From the NCBI GenBank assembly GCA_947373615.1, contig CANBYN010000012.1, forward strand, positions 1 to 16,154: 16,154 nt of DNA, read 5' to 3'. The translations under genes and the position numbers were made by a program. Within the stretch, counting starts at the first letter, position 1. The number at the start of each line of letters is the position of its first letter. Below the pieces are notes generated by a model. The model saw only the letters and a program-made list of their open reading frames with translations, had not been told where the DNA came from and made no database searches. The DNA is from Burkholderiaceae bacterium. GTDB taxonomy: Bacteria > Pseudomonadota > Gammaproteobacteria > Burkholderiales > Burkholderiaceae. Of this stretch, positions 15,205 to 16,154 are shown piece by piece.

Positions 15205-16154
15205 GATGCTGCCTCCGCATTTTCGCGATAGAAAGCACGAGGCTTATGTTTAGCAACCGCATTGGCAATAGCGCGAATATGATCAGGAGTAGTGCCGCAA
15301 CAACCGCCTACCAAATTGACCAAACCGTCTTTAGCAAAGCCACCGACTAAGCTTGAAGTAATTTCAGGGGTCTCATCAAACCCGGTGTCACTCATTGGAT
15401 TTGGCAAGCCGGCGTTGGGATAGCAAGACACTGCTGCATCACAAATACGTGCGAGCTCAGCAATGTAAGGACGCATTAGCGCAGCACCGAGTGCGCAGTT
15501 CAAACCAAATGTGAGTGGCTTAATGTGGCGCAAGCTATTCCAGAAAGCTTCAACTGTTTGCCCTGACAAAATACGTCCAGATGCATCAGTTACGGTTCCA
15601 GAAATCATTACTGGCAAACGCTCACCAGTTTCTTCAAAAAATTCATCAAGTGCAAACAGAGCTGCTTTAGCGTTGAGGGTGTCAAAAATAGTTTCTACTA
15701 AAAATAAATCTACGCCACCCGCAAATAAGCCTTCAATTTGTTCGCGATAGGAAGCACGTAATGCATCAAATGTGACATTGCGTGCCCCTGGATCGTTCAC
15801 GTCCGGAGAAATACTGGCAGTCTTTGGAGTAGGTCCAATCGCGCCTGCAGCAAAACGAGGTTTATCTGGAGTGCTGTATTTTTCGCAGGCTGCACGAGCA
15901 AGCCTTGCAGAAACTTCATTCATCTCAAGCGCTAAACCGGCCATCTTGTAGTCTTCTTGAGCAACAGAGGTTGCGCCAAAAGTATTCGTCTCAATAATGT
16001 CTGCGCCAGCCTCCAAATACTGCTCATGAATCTTGCTAATAATCTGGGGTTGGGTAAGCACTAAAAGCTCATTGTTTCCTTTAATGTCTCCCGGATGATC
16101 GGCAAAGCGGGTATTGTTGGGTAACCCACGATAATCCGCCTCGGATAACTTGTA
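15201..16154 (-). CDS. metH: Homocysteine S-methyltransferase half of split MetH (N-terminus beyond window)
   Basis: The frame is open from the right edge to the TGA at 15203-15201, giving 317 residues of the homocysteine-binding barrel. The true start lies beyond base 16154. Residues upstream of GTG 16061 (FADHPGDIKGNNELL) are standard MetH sequence, so that GTG is internal. The zinc ligands are visible as the cysteine in FGLNCALG and the Cys-Cys pair in GGCCGTTPDH near the C-terminus. Other family blocks are ADIIETNTFG, AGAIGPTP and LVETIFDTLNAK. It binds zinc-activated homocysteine and accepts the methyl group from the B12 domain of the downstream protein. The C-terminal tail (KPRAFYRENAEAAS) ends as a natural linker, not as a broken frame. 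Confidence 0.94.
   Translation of the reverse strand, partial: YKLSEADYRGLPNNTRFADHPGDIKGNNELLVLTQPQIISKIHEQYLEAGADIIETNTFGATSVAQEDYKMAGLALEMNEVSARLARAACEKYSTPDKPRFAAGAIGPTPKTASISPDVNDPGARNVTFDALRASYREQIEGLFAGGVDLFLVETIFDTLNAKAALFALDEFFEETGERLPVMISGTVTDASGRILSGQTVEAFWNSLRHIKPLTFGLNCALGAALMRPYIAELARICDAAVSCYPNAGLPNPMSDTGFDETPEITSSLVGGFAKDGLVNLVGGCCGTTPDHIRAIANAVAKHKPRAFYRENAEAAS

Noticed and set aside
16059..16061. GTG as the start of the homocysteine methyltransferase gene
   Set aside because: The frame remains open to the window edge and the upstream residues are conserved MetH sequence, so the start is outside the window.

Overview
The window looks like ordinary chromosome from a low-GC betaproteobacterium of the Burkholderiaceae, most likely Polynucleobacter or a close relative. 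The reasons are a birA gene lacking the DNA-binding domain and fused by overlap to a Baf-type coaX, a free-standing short heptose-1-phosphate adenylyltransferase (rfaE2), an argS / SPOR-protein / dsbA block, a DUF1840 protein, and methionine synthase divided into two overlapping genes. The genus call is inference from gene content and base composition. No search was possible. I saw no insertion sequences, phage genes, CRISPR arrays, tRNA or rRNA genes. Coding density is very high and the longest gene-free stretch is under 100 bases.

Layout, left to right. Positions 1-2038 hold three minus-strand genes read as vanZ-like membrane protein, then [2Fe-2S] ferredoxin, then an alpha/beta hydrolase cut by the left edge. 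A 37-base divergent gap with a good promoter match and a perfect small palindrome separates these from birA-coaX on the plus strand (2076-3676). These two genes make the biotin ligase and the first enzyme of coenzyme A synthesis. They run tail to tail into rfaE2 (3673-4161, minus), an LPS heptose gene whose stop codon shares four bases with that of coaX.

Positions 4254-9059 are the most interesting part. It is a five-gene plus-strand operon: a signal-peptide glutathione peroxidase, an FAD amine-oxidase-like protein, a DUF1365 protein, a cyclopropane-fatty-acid-synthase-like methyltransferase and a short-chain dehydrogenase. Neighbouring genes overlap by four bases or lie three bases apart, so they are almost certainly co-transcribed and translationally coupled. 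The FAD / DUF1365 / CFA-like / SDR set is a recurring but biochemically poorly defined bacterial lipid-modification module. Here the CFA-like enzyme lacks two of the residues that hold the catalytic bicarbonate in classical CFA synthase, which suggests methylation (followed by oxidation or reduction) of membrane acyl chains rather than cyclopropane formation. The linked peroxidase suggests a role in protecting the membrane from oxidation. This is the best candidate for an incompletely described system.

Positions 9083-12116 form a minus-strand block argS - SPOR-domain membrane protein - dsbA, facing the lipid operon across a 10-bp perfect hairpin. A small DUF1840 gene (12152-12466, plus) follows, again ending tail to tail in a four-base shared stop with metH. 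From 12463 to the right edge lie the two halves of cobalamin-dependent methionine synthase: a homocysteine-binding N-terminal protein (cut by the window edge) and a folate/B12/AdoMet-domain protein, joined by an ATGA overlap.
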